Assembly: GCF_900539295.1 (NCBI RefSeq)
Contig: NZ_UQBH01000030.1
Location: forward strand, 1 to 29,870
Length of the DNA stretch: 29,870 nucleotides
From: an uncultured Megasphaera sp.
Lineage (GTDB): Bacteria > Bacillota > Negativicutes > Veillonellales > Megasphaeraceae
Direction: 5' to 3'
Part shown: positions 14,311-23,096 of the stretch, piece after piece
Numbering within the stretch: position 1 is the stretch's first letter
Layout: every line of letters starts with the position of its first letter
Notes under the pieces: generated by a model
The model's database searches: none
Told to the model about the DNA's origin: nothing
Seen by the model: the letters and a program-made list of their open reading frames with translations, nothing else
Translations under genes and position numbers: made by a program

Positions 14311-16677
14311 TCAGAAGTAAACTAAGGTAACGCCGGCACCGCCGCCGTCGACGTCATCGAGCTGATATTTTTTTACGAAGGGCTGGTCATCCAAAAAGGC
14401 ATGGATCTGCCGACGCAGGGCACCACTTCCCTTGCCGTGGATGATTTTTACCGGACTAAAACCGGCGGCGAGAGCCTGGTCGAGGAAGCGTTCGACATCG
14501 GGCAGGGCTTCGCTGAAGGTCTTGCCGATGATGTTAAGTTCCGTCGCCACCCGGGACGAGCGGATGGGCCGATAAGAGGACGTGGCAGCAGCCTTCTTTT
14601 CAGCCTGCTTTTCTTTCTTCAATTCGTCGAGATAAGGGGCGCTGACGTCGCTTAATTTGACGCGGACCGTCATGCCCCGGAGAGAAACCGTAAGCTGTTT
14701 GCTGCTCATTTCTTCGACCGTCCCGATACTTCCCAGGGTATTGACGAAGACCTGCTGCCCTACTTTCAGCTTGGAGGCATCGATGGGATCGCGGTGCGGC
14801 TTTTCCGCTTCCGGCAGGGAAATCTGCTGAATGGCCCGCCGGGCCTGTTCAATGGCCCGTGCCTTTTCGCGATCCGTCATATCTTCCTTTGCCTGAGCCT
14901 TCAGTTCACGGATGATCTTTTCGGCTTCGACGCGAAGACTGCGCTTGAGGTCGACGGCATCGCGGCGGCTGGCATCGATGATATCCTGCCGCTTCGATGT
15001 GACCTTATCTTTTTCTCGGCGCAGGTCGTCTTCCAGTTTCCGGGCTTCTTTCAGGCGATACGTAAGTTCAGCCTGTTCTTCATCCATCTTCTTAGCCTGG
15101 GCATTGAGCTGGGTCAAAACTTTTTCCATATCCATGTCCTGAGCCTTGCTGCGCAGTTCCTTGGCCTTTTCGAGGACCGGAAGCGGCATGCCCAGCCGTT
15201 CGCTGATGCTGAAAGCGTGGGAGCTGCCAGCCGAACCGATGCGCAGTTTGTACGTCGGCTTCAGGGTTTCCATATCGAATTCGACATGGCCGTTTTCGAT
15301 GCCCGGCGTGTTGTAGGCGTAGTTTTTCAAGTCGTTGTAATGGGTCGTGACCATAACGTAGGCCCCCTTCTGATAGAGGGAGTCCAAGATGGCGATGGCA
15401 ATAGCACTGCCTTCTGCCGGATCGGTTCCGGAACCCAGCTCGTCTGCCAGGATGAGGTCGTCCGAGCCGCAGTGCTTCAAGATATAGACCAGCTGCTTCA
15501 TGTGACTGGAGAAGGTACTCAGGTTCTGGGAAATATCCTGTTCGTCACCGATATCGGAAAAGACGTCGCGAAAGACAGGCAGTTCCGACGATTCTTCGAC
15601 GGGAATGAACAGGCCGGCCTGATGCATGAGGACCAAGAGGCCCAAAGTCTTCATGGATACGGTCTTGCCGCCGGTGTTGGATCCGGTAATGAGGAGGATT
15701 CGATAGTCGCCGCCGAGAACGATCGTATTGGGCACGACGTATTTGGCATCGATGAGAGGATGGCGGGCCTGTATAAGCTTAATCTGACGCGTCTTGGAAA
15801 TGTCGGGGCGGCAGGCCTTCATCTGCCGGGCCAGTTGGGCCTTAGCAAAAATAAATTCCAACTGGCCGACGCAGAGGGTGCTGTCATAGAGGTCGCGATA
15901 CTGCTGCTGGACCTTAGCCGTCAAGCGGCGGAAAATCCGTTCGATTTCCCGCGTTTCTTCAATGCGGGCTGACTGCAGGTCGTTGTTGGCGTTGACGATG
16001 GCCAAGGGTTCGATATAGAGTGTCGAACCGCTGGCCGACGTATCGTGGACGATGCCCGGAAAGGCATGGCGGTATTCCTGCTTGATGGGAATGACGTAGC
16101 GATTGTTTCGCACAGTCACCAAGGCATCTTGAAAGAACTTTTGGTACTCTTTATTTTGCAGGACGTTATTGACGTAGCGTTTCGTCTGCCGTTCCAGTTC
16201 CACGATGCGGCTGCGAAGGCGCATCAATTGGGGCGATGCATTGTCGCGAATCTGGTGGTTGTTGTCAAAAACGGTGGCAAAGGAATGGGATAGCTGCGAG
16301 AAATCGCCGATGACTTCGGCCTGTTCGGCCAGGCGCGGGTATTCGCCTGCCCGATCGGCAAAAAAGGAAGCGATTTCGTTGTAATGCTGCAGGTTATTCC
16401 ATATATCTATACATTCACGAGCATCGAGAGTGACTTCTCGCTTGGCTTTTTCCAAGGCCGGCCGGATGTCGACGATACCGCCGAAGGGCGTACCGGTCTC
16501 AGTCTGCGTGCAGCGAACGGCTTCTTCCGTGTCGGTCAGCTGCTGCTCGATGACATCGGCATCACTCACCGGTTTCAGGCGGCGGGCGATTTCCTTAGAC
16601 AAGCGGGACGGAGCCAGGCGTACCAGCATATGCTGGACCTGGTAGAATCCCAAAATTCTCATACTTCGTTTATTCAT
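14311..16677 (-). CDS. mutS2: endonuclease MutS2
   Basis: A 788-residue MutS2, close to the usual length. It is an ATPase with a C-terminal nuclease-type Smr domain; family members resolve recombination intermediates or rescue collided ribosomes. Walker A is GSNTGGKT (332-339) and Walker B LILADE (408-413), followed by LGSGTDPAEG. A charged coiled coil runs about 495-615. KOW-like core follows. The Smr domain occupies about 710-788, with HGKGSGALRRQ. The Smr motif that is often LDxxG reads LNIIG here, a variant also seen in clostridial proteins as I recall. The ATG follows AGGAGT, 18 bases after the U32 gene, indicating one operon. A terminator ends it. Confidence 0.97.
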   Translation of the reverse strand: MNKRSMRILGFYQVQHMLVRLAPSRLSKEIARRLKPVSDADVIEQQLTDTEEAVRCTQTETGTPFGGIVDIRPALEKAKREVTLDARECIDIWNNLQHYNEIASFFADRAGEYPRLAEQAEVIGDFSQLSHSFATVFDNNHQIRDNASPQLMRLRSRIVELERQTKRYVNNVLQNKEYQKFFQDALVTVRNNRYVIPIKQEYRHAFPGIVHDTSASGSTLYIEPLAIVNANNDLQSARIEETREIERIFRRLTAKVQQQYRDLYDSTLCVGQLEFIFAKAQLARQMKACRPDISKTRQIKLIQARHPLIDAKYVVPNTIVLGGDYRILLITGSNTGGKTVSMKTLGLLVLMHQAGLFIPVEESSELPVFRDVFSDIGDEQDISQNLSTFSSHMKQLVYILKHCGSDDLILADELGSGTDPAEGSAIAIAILDSLYQKGAYVMVTTHYNDLKNYAYNTPGIENGHVEFDMETLKPTYKLRIGSAGSSHAFSISERLGMPLPVLEKAKELRSKAQDMDMEKVLTQLNAQAKKMDEEQAELTYRLKEARKLEDDLRREKDKVTSKRQDIIDASRRDAVDLKRSLRVEAEKIIRELKAQAKEDMTDREKARAIEQARRAIQQISLPEAEKPHRDPIDASKLKVGQQVFVNTLGSIGTVEEMSSKQLTVSLRGMTVRVKLSDVSAPYLDELKKEKQAEKKAAATSSYRPIRSSRVATELNIIGKTFSEALPDVERFLDQALAAGFSPVKIIHGKGSGALRRQIHAFLDDQPFVKKYQLDDVDGGGAGVTLVYF

Positions 16678-16695
16678 CTATTTGTGACTCCTGTA

Positions 16696-18885
16696 TTATA
16701 AAATTCCGTGAAAGAAGTGGCCCCGTGTAACGGTCTGGTCTTCTTTTCCCAACACCAGTGTCTCCGTGCCGTCGACAAGACGGCGATAGCGGCTGACCTG
16801 TTCGGCCAGCCACTTCGGGCTGCGGCCCCGACCTTCGATGCGGACAGCGGCAAGGCCGGCCCGGCGGAGATCTTTATAGTAGGGCGCCATGTCGAGGTCG
16901 CGGCTGTTTAAGATGTGATTGCGGCAGTACTGGTCGGTCGCGACGGGAAAGTCTTCAGCCCGCCGGTCGCGCAGGGCATAGGCACCGCCTTGACAGATAT
17001 TGGGACAGCCTTTCTTCTTTCCATTTCCGGCAAAGGACGAGATGACGCACGATTCGGTAACCATCATTTCCACCCGACCTTCGACGACGGCTTCAATCGG
17101 GCAGGGACTCTTGCGGGCCATGTCGCGGATTTGGCGCAGCGTCGCTTCAAGAGACGCCGTAATTCCGCTGCATCCGAGGGCAGCATAGGCTGACGCGGCC
17201 TGGCTGTTGAAGATATTGAGGGACCAATCAGCTCTCACGGGAAGACCCTTGCCGACCCTTTTAGCCATAGTAAAGACGGCCATGGCACCGGCGTAGATAC
17301 CGTCGATGCCGGATGCGACGGCTCGCTCAAGTTCGCCTTGTACAGCCGTTCTCTGGCTTTCGCTGACGATGCGAGGGGTTCCAGCCCATAAGGCAGCACC
17401 GTGATCGTGAGCTGCCTTATGGGCCGCCTTCCAGTCTTCCTTGAGGAAGGGACGGTGATGGTACGATTCGCCGCCAAAAACAATAATATCTGCCCCATTT
17501 TCGGCGGCTGCCGTGACGGCATCGACGGTATCACAACGAACGACGAGTTCCATCTTTTCCTTTTGAGCCGATTTCGCCGGTAACTTCCGGTCGGCCACGA
17601 GTCCTGCCGCCGGACGCTGATAATCGTCCAGAATAACCGCTGTCAGGGCCTCTGCGGCCTGGCGGCGAAGGTCATTGAGGACGCTGGCCGGGATCATCTT
17701 CGTTTCGTCCCAAGCCGTCACCTCTTCCAGCGTAAAAGGCGTCTCGCCCAATCGTCCCAGTTGGCCGGCCATATAGGAAACGGTCGCCGGCCGCTTAGAC
17801 GCCGGCTGGGGCTGAAAGTCCGCCGTAGCCGATGCCGTATGGCCCTTCTCATCCCAAAGGGTCAGGCTGAGGCGATCATCGCTGTCGGTTTCGACGTGGG
17901 CGTAAATAGGAATCTTTCGCGTAAGGCCGACAGGAACGTCCTCTGCCGTCTGACGGCCCGACGGATTCTTCTCGGTCAGGGTCCGGCGATTGACAGCACC
18001 GGCGAGAAAATCATCCTGATAGCTTCGGTTAAAGGCAGCCGTCAATAAGGCTGCCGCTTCATCATGAGCTGATTTGCGGGTCTTGGGGCTGCTGTTATGG
18101 GCATCGATGACCTTGCGGTACGCCGTGACCACCGTCCGGACATAGGTATCGCCCTTCATACGGCCTTCGATCTTAAAAGAGGTGACGCCGGCATCGAGGA
18201 GGTCGTCGATATAATCGAGGGCCTTTAAATCCTTGAGGCTGAGCACATAGGCTTCTTGTTTCATGACCTCTTTGCCGTCGCGAACCAAGGTATAAGGCTG
18301 GCGGCAGGGCTGGGCACAGGCTCCTCGATTGCCGCTGCGGCCGCCGAGGAAGCTGCTCATCAGGCACTGGCCGGAATAAGCCATACAAGACGCACCGTGG
18401 ATGAATACTTCAATAGCCAGGGGTGACTGACTGCAGACGGATTTTATTTCCGAAAGAGACAACTCACGGGATAAGACGGCTTGGGTAAAGCCTTTCTCTT
18501 CCAAGAAACGGACGCCGTCTGAGTCGGCAACGGTCATCTGGGTACTGCCGTGAAGAGGCAGATTGGGCACGACGCGCCGTGCGAGGAGTGCCACCGCCAG
18601 GTCCTGAACGATGATGCCGTCGACACCGGCCCTATCGAGAGACTGCAAATAAGCCGTCAAATCGTCGAGCTCCGTGTCAGCCATGAGAATATTGACGGTA
18701 ACGTAGACTTTTACGCCAAATAAGTGAGCCGTTCTTACGGCGCGGACGATTTCGTCGTCGTCGAGATTATGTGCAAAGCGGCGGGCATTAAAGCTCTTAC
18801 CGCCAAAATAAACGGCATCGGCACCGGCATCAATGGCCGTAAGCACGTTGTCTAAAGAGCCTGCCGGTGCTAATAATTCTGCCAT
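16696..18885 (-). CDS. U32 family peptidase/RlhA-like protein
   Basis: A 729-residue U32 family protein. Some long U32 members (RlhA in E. coli) hydroxylate a cytidine of 23S rRNA; others have been reported as collagenases, so the name is only general. The N-terminal U32 domain shows ELLAPAGSL, the alpha/beta barrel, and the signature GASCMAYSGQCLMSSFLGGR with Cys at 167, 174, 190 and 194, probable Fe-S ligands. A DUF3656-like region follows at about 370-470. A second U32-like half ends with a further cysteine group (TESCVISSF, GCPNICQGG, DQYCRN). The ATG follows AGGAGG. It lies 36 bases after the alcohol dehydrogenase gene and 18 before mutS2. Confidence 0.88.
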   Translation of the reverse strand: MAELLAPAGSLDNVLTAIDAGADAVYFGGKSFNARRFAHNLDDDEIVRAVRTAHLFGVKVYVTVNILMADTELDDLTAYLQSLDRAGVDGIIVQDLAVALLARRVVPNLPLHGSTQMTVADSDGVRFLEEKGFTQAVLSRELSLSEIKSVCSQSPLAIEVFIHGASCMAYSGQCLMSSFLGGRSGNRGACAQPCRQPYTLVRDGKEVMKQEAYVLSLKDLKALDYIDDLLDAGVTSFKIEGRMKGDTYVRTVVTAYRKVIDAHNSSPKTRKSAHDEAAALLTAAFNRSYQDDFLAGAVNRRTLTEKNPSGRQTAEDVPVGLTRKIPIYAHVETDSDDRLSLTLWDEKGHTASATADFQPQPASKRPATVSYMAGQLGRLGETPFTLEEVTAWDETKMIPASVLNDLRRQAAEALTAVILDDYQRPAAGLVADRKLPAKSAQKEKMELVVRCDTVDAVTAAAENGADIIVFGGESYHHRPFLKEDWKAAHKAAHDHGAALWAGTPRIVSESQRTAVQGELERAVASGIDGIYAGAMAVFTMAKRVGKGLPVRADWSLNIFNSQAASAYAALGCSGITASLEATLRQIRDMARKSPCPIEAVVEGRVEMMVTESCVISSFAGNGKKKGCPNICQGGAYALRDRRAEDFPVATDQYCRNHILNSRDLDMAPYYKDLRRAGLAAVRIEGRGRSPKWLAEQVSRYRRLVDGTETLVLGKEDQTVTRGHFFHGIL

Positions 18886-18921
18886 ACTATTCCTCCTAAT
18901 ACTGACTCCGGCCGCTTCTGA

Positions 18922-20007
18922 TTACAGTTGTCTGTAAATCGTCTTCAAGTCGTCCGCCGTCAGATCATAAGGCGTATGCTTGATACCGCTGGTCGGTAGG
19001 GTCATGGTTACAAACTGTTCAATTTCGTCTTCACTAAGGCCGACTACATCCCCCATGAGATCATTCATGAGCGCCGTAAAATCATCACTCCCAGAAAGTC
19101 CCAGGATGGACCATACTCGATCCGCCTTGTCGGCCATGGTCTCTTCCATGAGCCGCATATAAGCTGGGAAAAGGAGGCCATTGGCCCGGCCGTGGCTGAT
19201 GCCTCGGTAATAGGTCAGCATATAGCCCATGCTGTGAATCATCGTCGTTCCCGTCTGGGCAATAGTCGTGCCGGCCAGCATGGAACCGTAGAGCAAATCC
19301 TCTCGAATGACATAGCTGAGCTCGCCCTTCAAATCGGTCAGATGAACACCGATAAAACGCATGGCCTCTTCAGCCCAAACGTCGCTCATGGGTGTCGACA
19401 AGGTCGACATATAGCCTTCCACAGCATGGCTCAAGGCGTCGATGGCCGTATCGATGGTAACCTTCTGGGACACACTTTCCGTAAAGGTCGGATCGGCAAA
19501 AGCATAGGCAGGAAAGATGAAGGGCGTATGGATAGACTGCTTGGTCCCGGCTTCGTCATTGGTCAAGACGCTGACCTTGGTCACTTCACTCCCCGTTCCG
19601 GCCGTCGTCGGTACAGCAACGATGGGCAAAGGCTTTTTATAAGGCCCTTTGAAAAGCTGTTCATCGTCAAGATCATTCGTGCAGAGAAGGGCAATGGCCT
19701 TAGCTGAATCCATAGGTGAACCACCGCCGATACCGATGATGAAATCGACGTTCTTTTCCTTAGCAAGACCTGCCGCTCGGCGAATCGTCTCGATAGAGGG
19801 ATTGTTTTCAACGGCATCAAAAAGATGCCATTCAATACCCAATTCATCGAGTTTTCGGGTAACGGCATCTTGGGATCCGTTGACCTTGGCCGAACGGCGG
19901 CCTGTCACCAATAAGGCCCGGTTTCCCAAATCAGCTAAGACTCGGCCAGACTCGGCAATGCAGTCTTTTCCAAAAAACACTTGCGTCGGCATATAGTAGG
20001 TAAACAT
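18922..20007 (-). CDS. iron-containing alcohol dehydrogenase
   Basis: A 361-residue group III, iron-dependent alcohol dehydrogenase, interconverting an alcohol and an aldehyde with NAD(P)(H). GGGSPMD (94-100) is the nucleotide-binding turn, and PTTAGTGSEVT follows. Metal ligands read D190 and H194 (AIDALSHAVEGY), H258 (MIHSMGY) and H272 (ISHGRANG). All are intact, so it should be active; substrate could be butanol, propanediol or similar. The ATG follows GGGGGACTTCC, and the gene starts beyond two terminators of the rpsI unit. It probably begins an operon with the U32 and mutS2 genes. A separate promoter is likely at 20030-20090 in AT-rich DNA but cannot be fixed. Confidence 0.93.
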   Translation of the reverse strand: MFTYYMPTQVFFGKDCIAESGRVLADLGNRALLVTGRRSAKVNGSQDAVTRKLDELGIEWHLFDAVENNPSIETIRRAAGLAKEKNVDFIIGIGGGSPMDSAKAIALLCTNDLDDEQLFKGPYKKPLPIVAVPTTAGTGSEVTKVSVLTNDEAGTKQSIHTPFIFPAYAFADPTFTESVSQKVTIDTAIDALSHAVEGYMSTLSTPMSDVWAEEAMRFIGVHLTDLKGELSYVIREDLLYGSMLAGTTIAQTGTTMIHSMGYMLTYYRGISHGRANGLLFPAYMRLMEETMADKADRVWSILGLSGSDDFTALMNDLMGDVVGLSEDEIEQFVTMTLPTSGIKHTPYDLTADDLKTIYRQL

Positions 20008-20098
20008 AGGAAGTCCCCCTTTGCGGCGAAAATGATATAATTTATTTTATTATCCATTTTATCATCTTTACCGCTCTGAGACCAGTTTGATCTACGCC

Positions 20099-20133
20099 AA
20101 AAAGGTCCCGCACCGAAGGTACCGGGACCCTTT
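20099..20133 (-). terminator. second intrinsic terminator after rpsI
   Basis: Minus-strand AAAGGGTCCCG and CGGGACCTTTT arms with a loop containing TACCTTCGG, followed by T. It lies 34 bases after the first rpsI terminator, forming a tandem pair. Confidence 0.8.
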
Positions 20134-20166
20134 CTGCCAGCCGAGGGCTTCCCTGCAAAAGGATAT

Positions 20167-20213
20167 AAAAAAGGGGTCCCAGAATGGAAACCCATTGTGA
20201 GATACCCCTTTTT
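20167..20213 (-). terminator. first intrinsic terminator after rpsI
   Basis: Minus-strand AAAAAGGGG and CCCCTTTTTT outer arms with inner TCTCACAATGG and CCATTCTGGGA pairing, followed by six T. It stops the ribosomal transcript before the alcohol dehydrogenase gene. Confidence 0.92.
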
Positions 20214-20250
20214 AATTGCATAGGTTTGACGAAAATATCTTGGAAAAATA

Positions 20251-20643
20251 TTAACGTTTCGAGAACTGAGAAGCTTTACGAGCTTTCTTGAGGCCGTATT
20301 TACGACGTTCTTTTTCACGCGGGTCACGCGTGAGGAAACCGGCTTTTTTCAGAGCCTGACGGAAATCGCTGTCGACTTCCAACAGAGCGCGGCTGATGCC
20401 GTGGCGGATTGCGCCGGCCTGACCGGACGGACCGCCGCCCTTAACGTCAGCGATGACGTCGTACTGTTCGGTTACACCCGTAAGTACGAGGGGCTGTTTA
20501 ATAACCAATTCCAGCGTTTTACGACCGAAATATGCGTTCAATTCTTTTTTATTGACGGTGATGTTACCCTGACCCGGAACCAGACGAACTCTAGCAACGG
20601 ATGTCTTTCTACGGCCAGTGCCGTAGTACTGTGCTACTGCCAT
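20251..20643 (-). CDS. rpsI: 30S ribosomal protein S9
   Basis: A 130-residue S9 of the small ribosomal subunit. It carries QYYGTGRRKTSVARV near the start, GGGPSGQAGAIRHGISRAL in the middle and the conserved basic tail RRKYGLKKARKASQFSKR, whose last residues reach the P-site tRNA. Length is normal. The ATG follows GGGAGG. It lies 22 bases downstream of rplM, the usual two-gene ribosomal operon, and is followed by two terminators. Confidence 0.98.
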   Translation of the reverse strand: MAVAQYYGTGRRKTSVARVRLVPGQGNITVNKKELNAYFGRKTLELVIKQPLVLTGVTEQYDVIADVKGGGPSGQAGAIRHGISRALLEVDSDFRQALKKAGFLTRDPREKERRKYGLKKARKASQFSKR

Positions 20644-20665
20644 GAAATCTTCCTCCCGGTATTAA

Positions 20666-21106
20666 TTAGCGAATGTTTAACTTCAAAACTTCAGGTTGCT
20701 GAGCCTGATGCGGATGTTCAGCACCTGCATAGACGTTCAGTTTGCGATACATCTGTTCACCCAATTTATTTTTCGGGAGCATACCGCGAACTGCCATTTC
20801 TACAACACGTTCCGGCCGTGTTTCGAGCAGATGGCCGGCCTGAGTGAATTTAGATCCACCGGGATAACCGGAATGATGGAAATAGGTCTTCTGGATTAAC
20901 TTCTTACCAGTCAATTTAACTTTTGCTGCGTTGACTACAATTACAAAATCGCCTGTATCGACATGCGGGGTAAAAGTAGGTTTATGTTTTCCCCGAAGAA
21001 CTTTAGCTACTTCGGCAGCAAGACGGCCTAATGTCTGGCCTTCAGCGTCAACAACAAACCATTTACGTTCGATGTTGCCTGCATTGGCCATAAATGTAGT
21101 TTTCAT
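20666..21106 (-). CDS. rplM: 50S ribosomal protein L13
   Basis: A 146-residue L13, one of the early assembly proteins of the large subunit. The start MKTTFMANAGNIERKWFVVD and TLGRLAAEVAKVLRGKHKPTFTPHVDTGDFV are typical, as are KTYFHHSGYPGG and MLPKNKLGEQ. Length is normal and no changes are seen at conserved sites. GGGAGG lies 11 bases before the ATG. The gene heads the rplM-rpsI operon and has a strong promoter at 21200-21228 and a structured leader that may serve self-regulation. Confidence 0.98.
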   Translation of the reverse strand: MKTTFMANAGNIERKWFVVDAEGQTLGRLAAEVAKVLRGKHKPTFTPHVDTGDFVIVVNAAKVKLTGKKLIQKTYFHHSGYPGGSKFTQAGHLLETRPERVVEMAVRGMLPKNKLGEQMYRKLNVYAGAEHPHQAQQPEVLKLNIR

Positions 21107-21140
21107 GCTGTGTAATTCCTCCCTGATTAACTAACTGACC

Positions 21141-21191
21141 AAGCTTTTGGTGCTCTTTCTCCGGGGCTAATGGAGTCCAAGTGAAAAGCTT
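21141..21191 (-). promoter_or_regulatory. structured 5' leader of rplM (candidate L13 leader)
   Basis: The leader holds a perfect inverted repeat AAGCTTTT/AAAAGCTT (21141-21148 and 21184-21191) enclosing a CTCC/GGAG pair (21159-21162, 21172-21175). Firmicute rplM genes often have an autoregulatory L13 leader RNA; the position fits, but the consensus was not checked. Confidence 0.5.
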
Positions 21192-21199
21192 ACTTATTT

Positions 21200-21228
21200 A
21201 TTTTACAGATTTTGCCGTCCCTTGTCAA
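21200..21228 (-). promoter_or_regulatory. sigma-A-type promoter of rplM-rpsI
   Basis: Minus-strand TTGACA (21228-21223) and TAAAAT (21205-21200) with an ideal 17-base spacer, giving a leader of about 85 bases. Confidence 0.9.
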
Positions 21229-21240
21229 CAATTATTTTAT

Positions 21241-21400
21241 TTTTTTCAAATAAGGTCTTGACAATCGTCGTCTAAAGAGGCGTTTCTCTCCCTGCATCAT
21301 TCATGATGCTCCTTTTGCATACCGTATATATCATTATATATTAAAGCAGGTTCTTTATATTAGAACGTTTAACCTGAAATTTCTTGAAATTTTTTTGAAA
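21241..21400. other. intergenic stretch with one short inverted repeat
   Basis: AT-rich DNA between the rplM promoter and the Met T-box promoter. It contains an unpaired TTGACA (21258-21263, plus strand) with no matching -10 and a perfect GCATCAT/ATGATGC repeat (21294-21300, 21303-21309) without a good T-run. No gene is supported here. Confidence 0.5.
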
Positions 21401-21406
21401 AATCAT

Positions 21407-21436
21407 TTGACAAGACCCCCTGTTTGGTGATAGACT
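21407..21436 (+). promoter_or_regulatory. promoter of the methionine operon
   Basis: TTGACA at 21407-21412 and TAGACT at 21431-21436, 18-base spacer, just upstream of the T-box leader. Confidence 0.72.
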
Positions 21437-21442
21437 TACGTC

Positions 21443-21722
21443 AACAACTTGATAGTGTTGCAATGAAGAGAAGAGTACACGATAGGATTTGGCACAGAGA
21501 GTTCCCATTTGGTGAAAGGGAATGCAGAGAGCATCGTGGAAGATGGACTCCGAGCAGGCTGGTCGAATAATTAGACCGTCCGGGCGCACCCGTTACAGTG
21601 CTAAGGTATTGAGGGCAAGATTTGCCTGCGTACCTGAAGAGGCTTATCCTGTGAAGGATAGGTGAAATTGGGTGGTATCACGGTGCTTCCGTCCCTTACA
21701 TAGGGATGGAAGCTTTTTTTAT
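21443..21722 (+). promoter_or_regulatory. T-box leader, methionine-specific, upstream of the methionine operon
   Basis: A tRNA-sensing leader. The T-box motif reads GGGTGGTATCACGG at 21670-21683, a slight variant of the consensus (GTATCACGG in place of GTACCGCGG). It is followed by a terminator. Stem I elements are seen: AGAGTACACGAT, CAGAGAGTTCCC, and the region GGAAGATGGACTCCGAGC, where the specifier position gives AUG at 21543-21545. AUG is the methionine codon, and the genes downstream make methionine. Uncharged tRNA-Met would therefore raise expression when methionine is short. Confidence 0.92.
21685..21722 (+). terminator. T-box-controlled intrinsic terminator of the methionine operon leader
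   Basis: Arms GCTTCCGTCCCT and AGGGATGGAAGC followed by a run of T (21714-21720). Confidence 0.9.
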
Positions 21723-21782
21723 TACAAGGCTTTCAAGTTTATACTACATTATATTTTTTATGATATCAGGGGGAAATGTACT

Positions 21783-23069
21783 ATGAGCGAAAACAAAAAC
21801 TACAAATTCGAAACGTTACAGCAGCATGCAGGTCAGGTTCCGGATCCGACGACGGGTTCCCGTGCCGTTCCTATCTACCAGACGACGTCTTACGTATTTA
21901 AAGATACGCAGCAGGCAGAAGACCGCTTCGCTTTAAAAGATCCGGGCTACATCTACAGCCGTTTGACCAATCCGACTCAGGACGTCCTGGAAAAACGAAT
22001 CGCCGCTCTTGAAAACGGCACGGCAGCTCTGGCTACGGCCAGCGGCGCATCGGCTATCGCCTACTCCATCATCAACTTGGCAGGCGCCGGCGACGAAATC
22101 ATCGCCGCTCCTACCCTTTACGGCGGCACGGTCGAACTCTTTACGGAAACCTTCAAACACCTCGGCATTACGACGCACTTTGCCGATCCCGACGATCCGC
22201 AGTCCTTTGCCAAATACATCAACGACAAGACCAAGGCCATTTACCTCGAAAGCCTGGGCAACCCGGCCATCAATATTCCCGACTTTGAAGCCATCGCAGC
22301 CATTGCCCATGAAAACGGCCTGCCGGTTATCGTCGACAATACCTTTGCAACGCCGTTCCTCTTCCGTCCTCTCGACCACGGTGCCGACATCGTCGTCCAT
22401 TCGGCTACGAAATTCATCGGCGGCCACGGCACGACCTTAGGCGGCCTCATCGTAGAAAACGGCAAGTTCGACTGGGCTGCTTCGGGCCGCTTCAAAGAAT
22501 TCGCTTCGCCGGATCAGTCCTATAACGGCGTCAACTTCGCCAAAGATATTCCCGGTGCCGGCTTCGTCACCCGTATCCGCGCCAAAGCCCTCCGCGACCT
22601 CGGCGCCTGCATCAGCCCGTTCAACGCCTGGCTCCTCATCCAGGGCCTTGAATCGCTGTCGCTGCGCATCGAACGCCACGTTGCCAATGCCCAGAAGATC
22701 GCTGATTTCTTAGAAAACAGCCCCAAAGTTGCCAAGGTCAACTATCCGTCCCTGCCGTCTTCGCCGTACTATAAATTGGCTCAGAAATACTTCCCCAAGG
22801 GAACAGGTTCCATCTTCTCCTTTGAACTCAAAGACGGCTATACGGCAGCCCGCAAATTCATCGACAGCGCCGATATCTTCTCGGATCTGGCCAACGTCGG
22901 CGACTCCAAGTCGCTCCTCGTTCACCCGGCTTCGACGACCCATCAGCAGCTTTCGGAAGAAGCCCAGCGCGCCTGCGGCATTACGCCCGGTACGGTCCGC
23001 ATCTCCATCGGTCTCGAAAACATTGAAGACCTCTTAGCCGCCGTCGAAAACGCACTGGAATCTATTTAA
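21783..23069 (+). CDS. O-acetylhomoserine sulfhydrylase (PLP-dependent aminocarboxypropyltransferase)
   Basis: A 428-residue Cys/Met-metabolism PLP enzyme that joins sulfide to O-acetylhomoserine, giving homocysteine for methionine synthesis. K210 in HSATKFIGGHGTTLGG is the PLP lysine. YIYSRLTNPTQDVLEKRIAALE and ASGASAIAY are typical of this branch. The C-terminal half has the long KVNYPSLPSSPYYKLAQKYFPKG typical of sulfhydrylases rather than cystathionine enzymes. The ATG at 21783 follows AGGGGGA; longer in-frame starts lie within the T-box leader. It is followed 27 bases later by metA, so the operon holds two consecutive steps of homocysteine formation. Confidence 0.93.
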   Translation: MSENKNYKFETLQQHAGQVPDPTTGSRAVPIYQTTSYVFKDTQQAEDRFALKDPGYIYSRLTNPTQDVLEKRIAALENGTAALATASGASAIAYSIINLAGAGDEIIAAPTLYGGTVELFTETFKHLGITTHFADPDDPQSFAKYINDKTKAIYLESLGNPAINIPDFEAIAAIAHENGLPVIVDNTFATPFLFRPLDHGADIVVHSATKFIGGHGTTLGGLIVENGKFDWAASGRFKEFASPDQSYNGVNFAKDIPGAGFVTRIRAKALRDLGACISPFNAWLLIQGLESLSLRIERHVANAQKIADFLENSPKVAKVNYPSLPSSPYYKLAQKYFPKGTGSIFSFELKDGYTAARKFIDSADIFSDLANVGDSKSLLVHPASTTHQQLSEEAQRACGITPGTVRISIGLENIEDLLAAVENALESI

Positions 23070-23096
23070 GTATCTTTTCGCAGGGAGGACCGGATT

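Noticed and set aside
14794..15972. 392-codon open frame antisense to mutS2
   Set aside because: Same codon-bias shadow: low-complexity composition, no family match, no start signal.
21258..21309. Small RNA gene between rplM and the Met T-box
   Set aside because: A lone TTGACA and a 7-base inverted repeat without a T-run are not enough.
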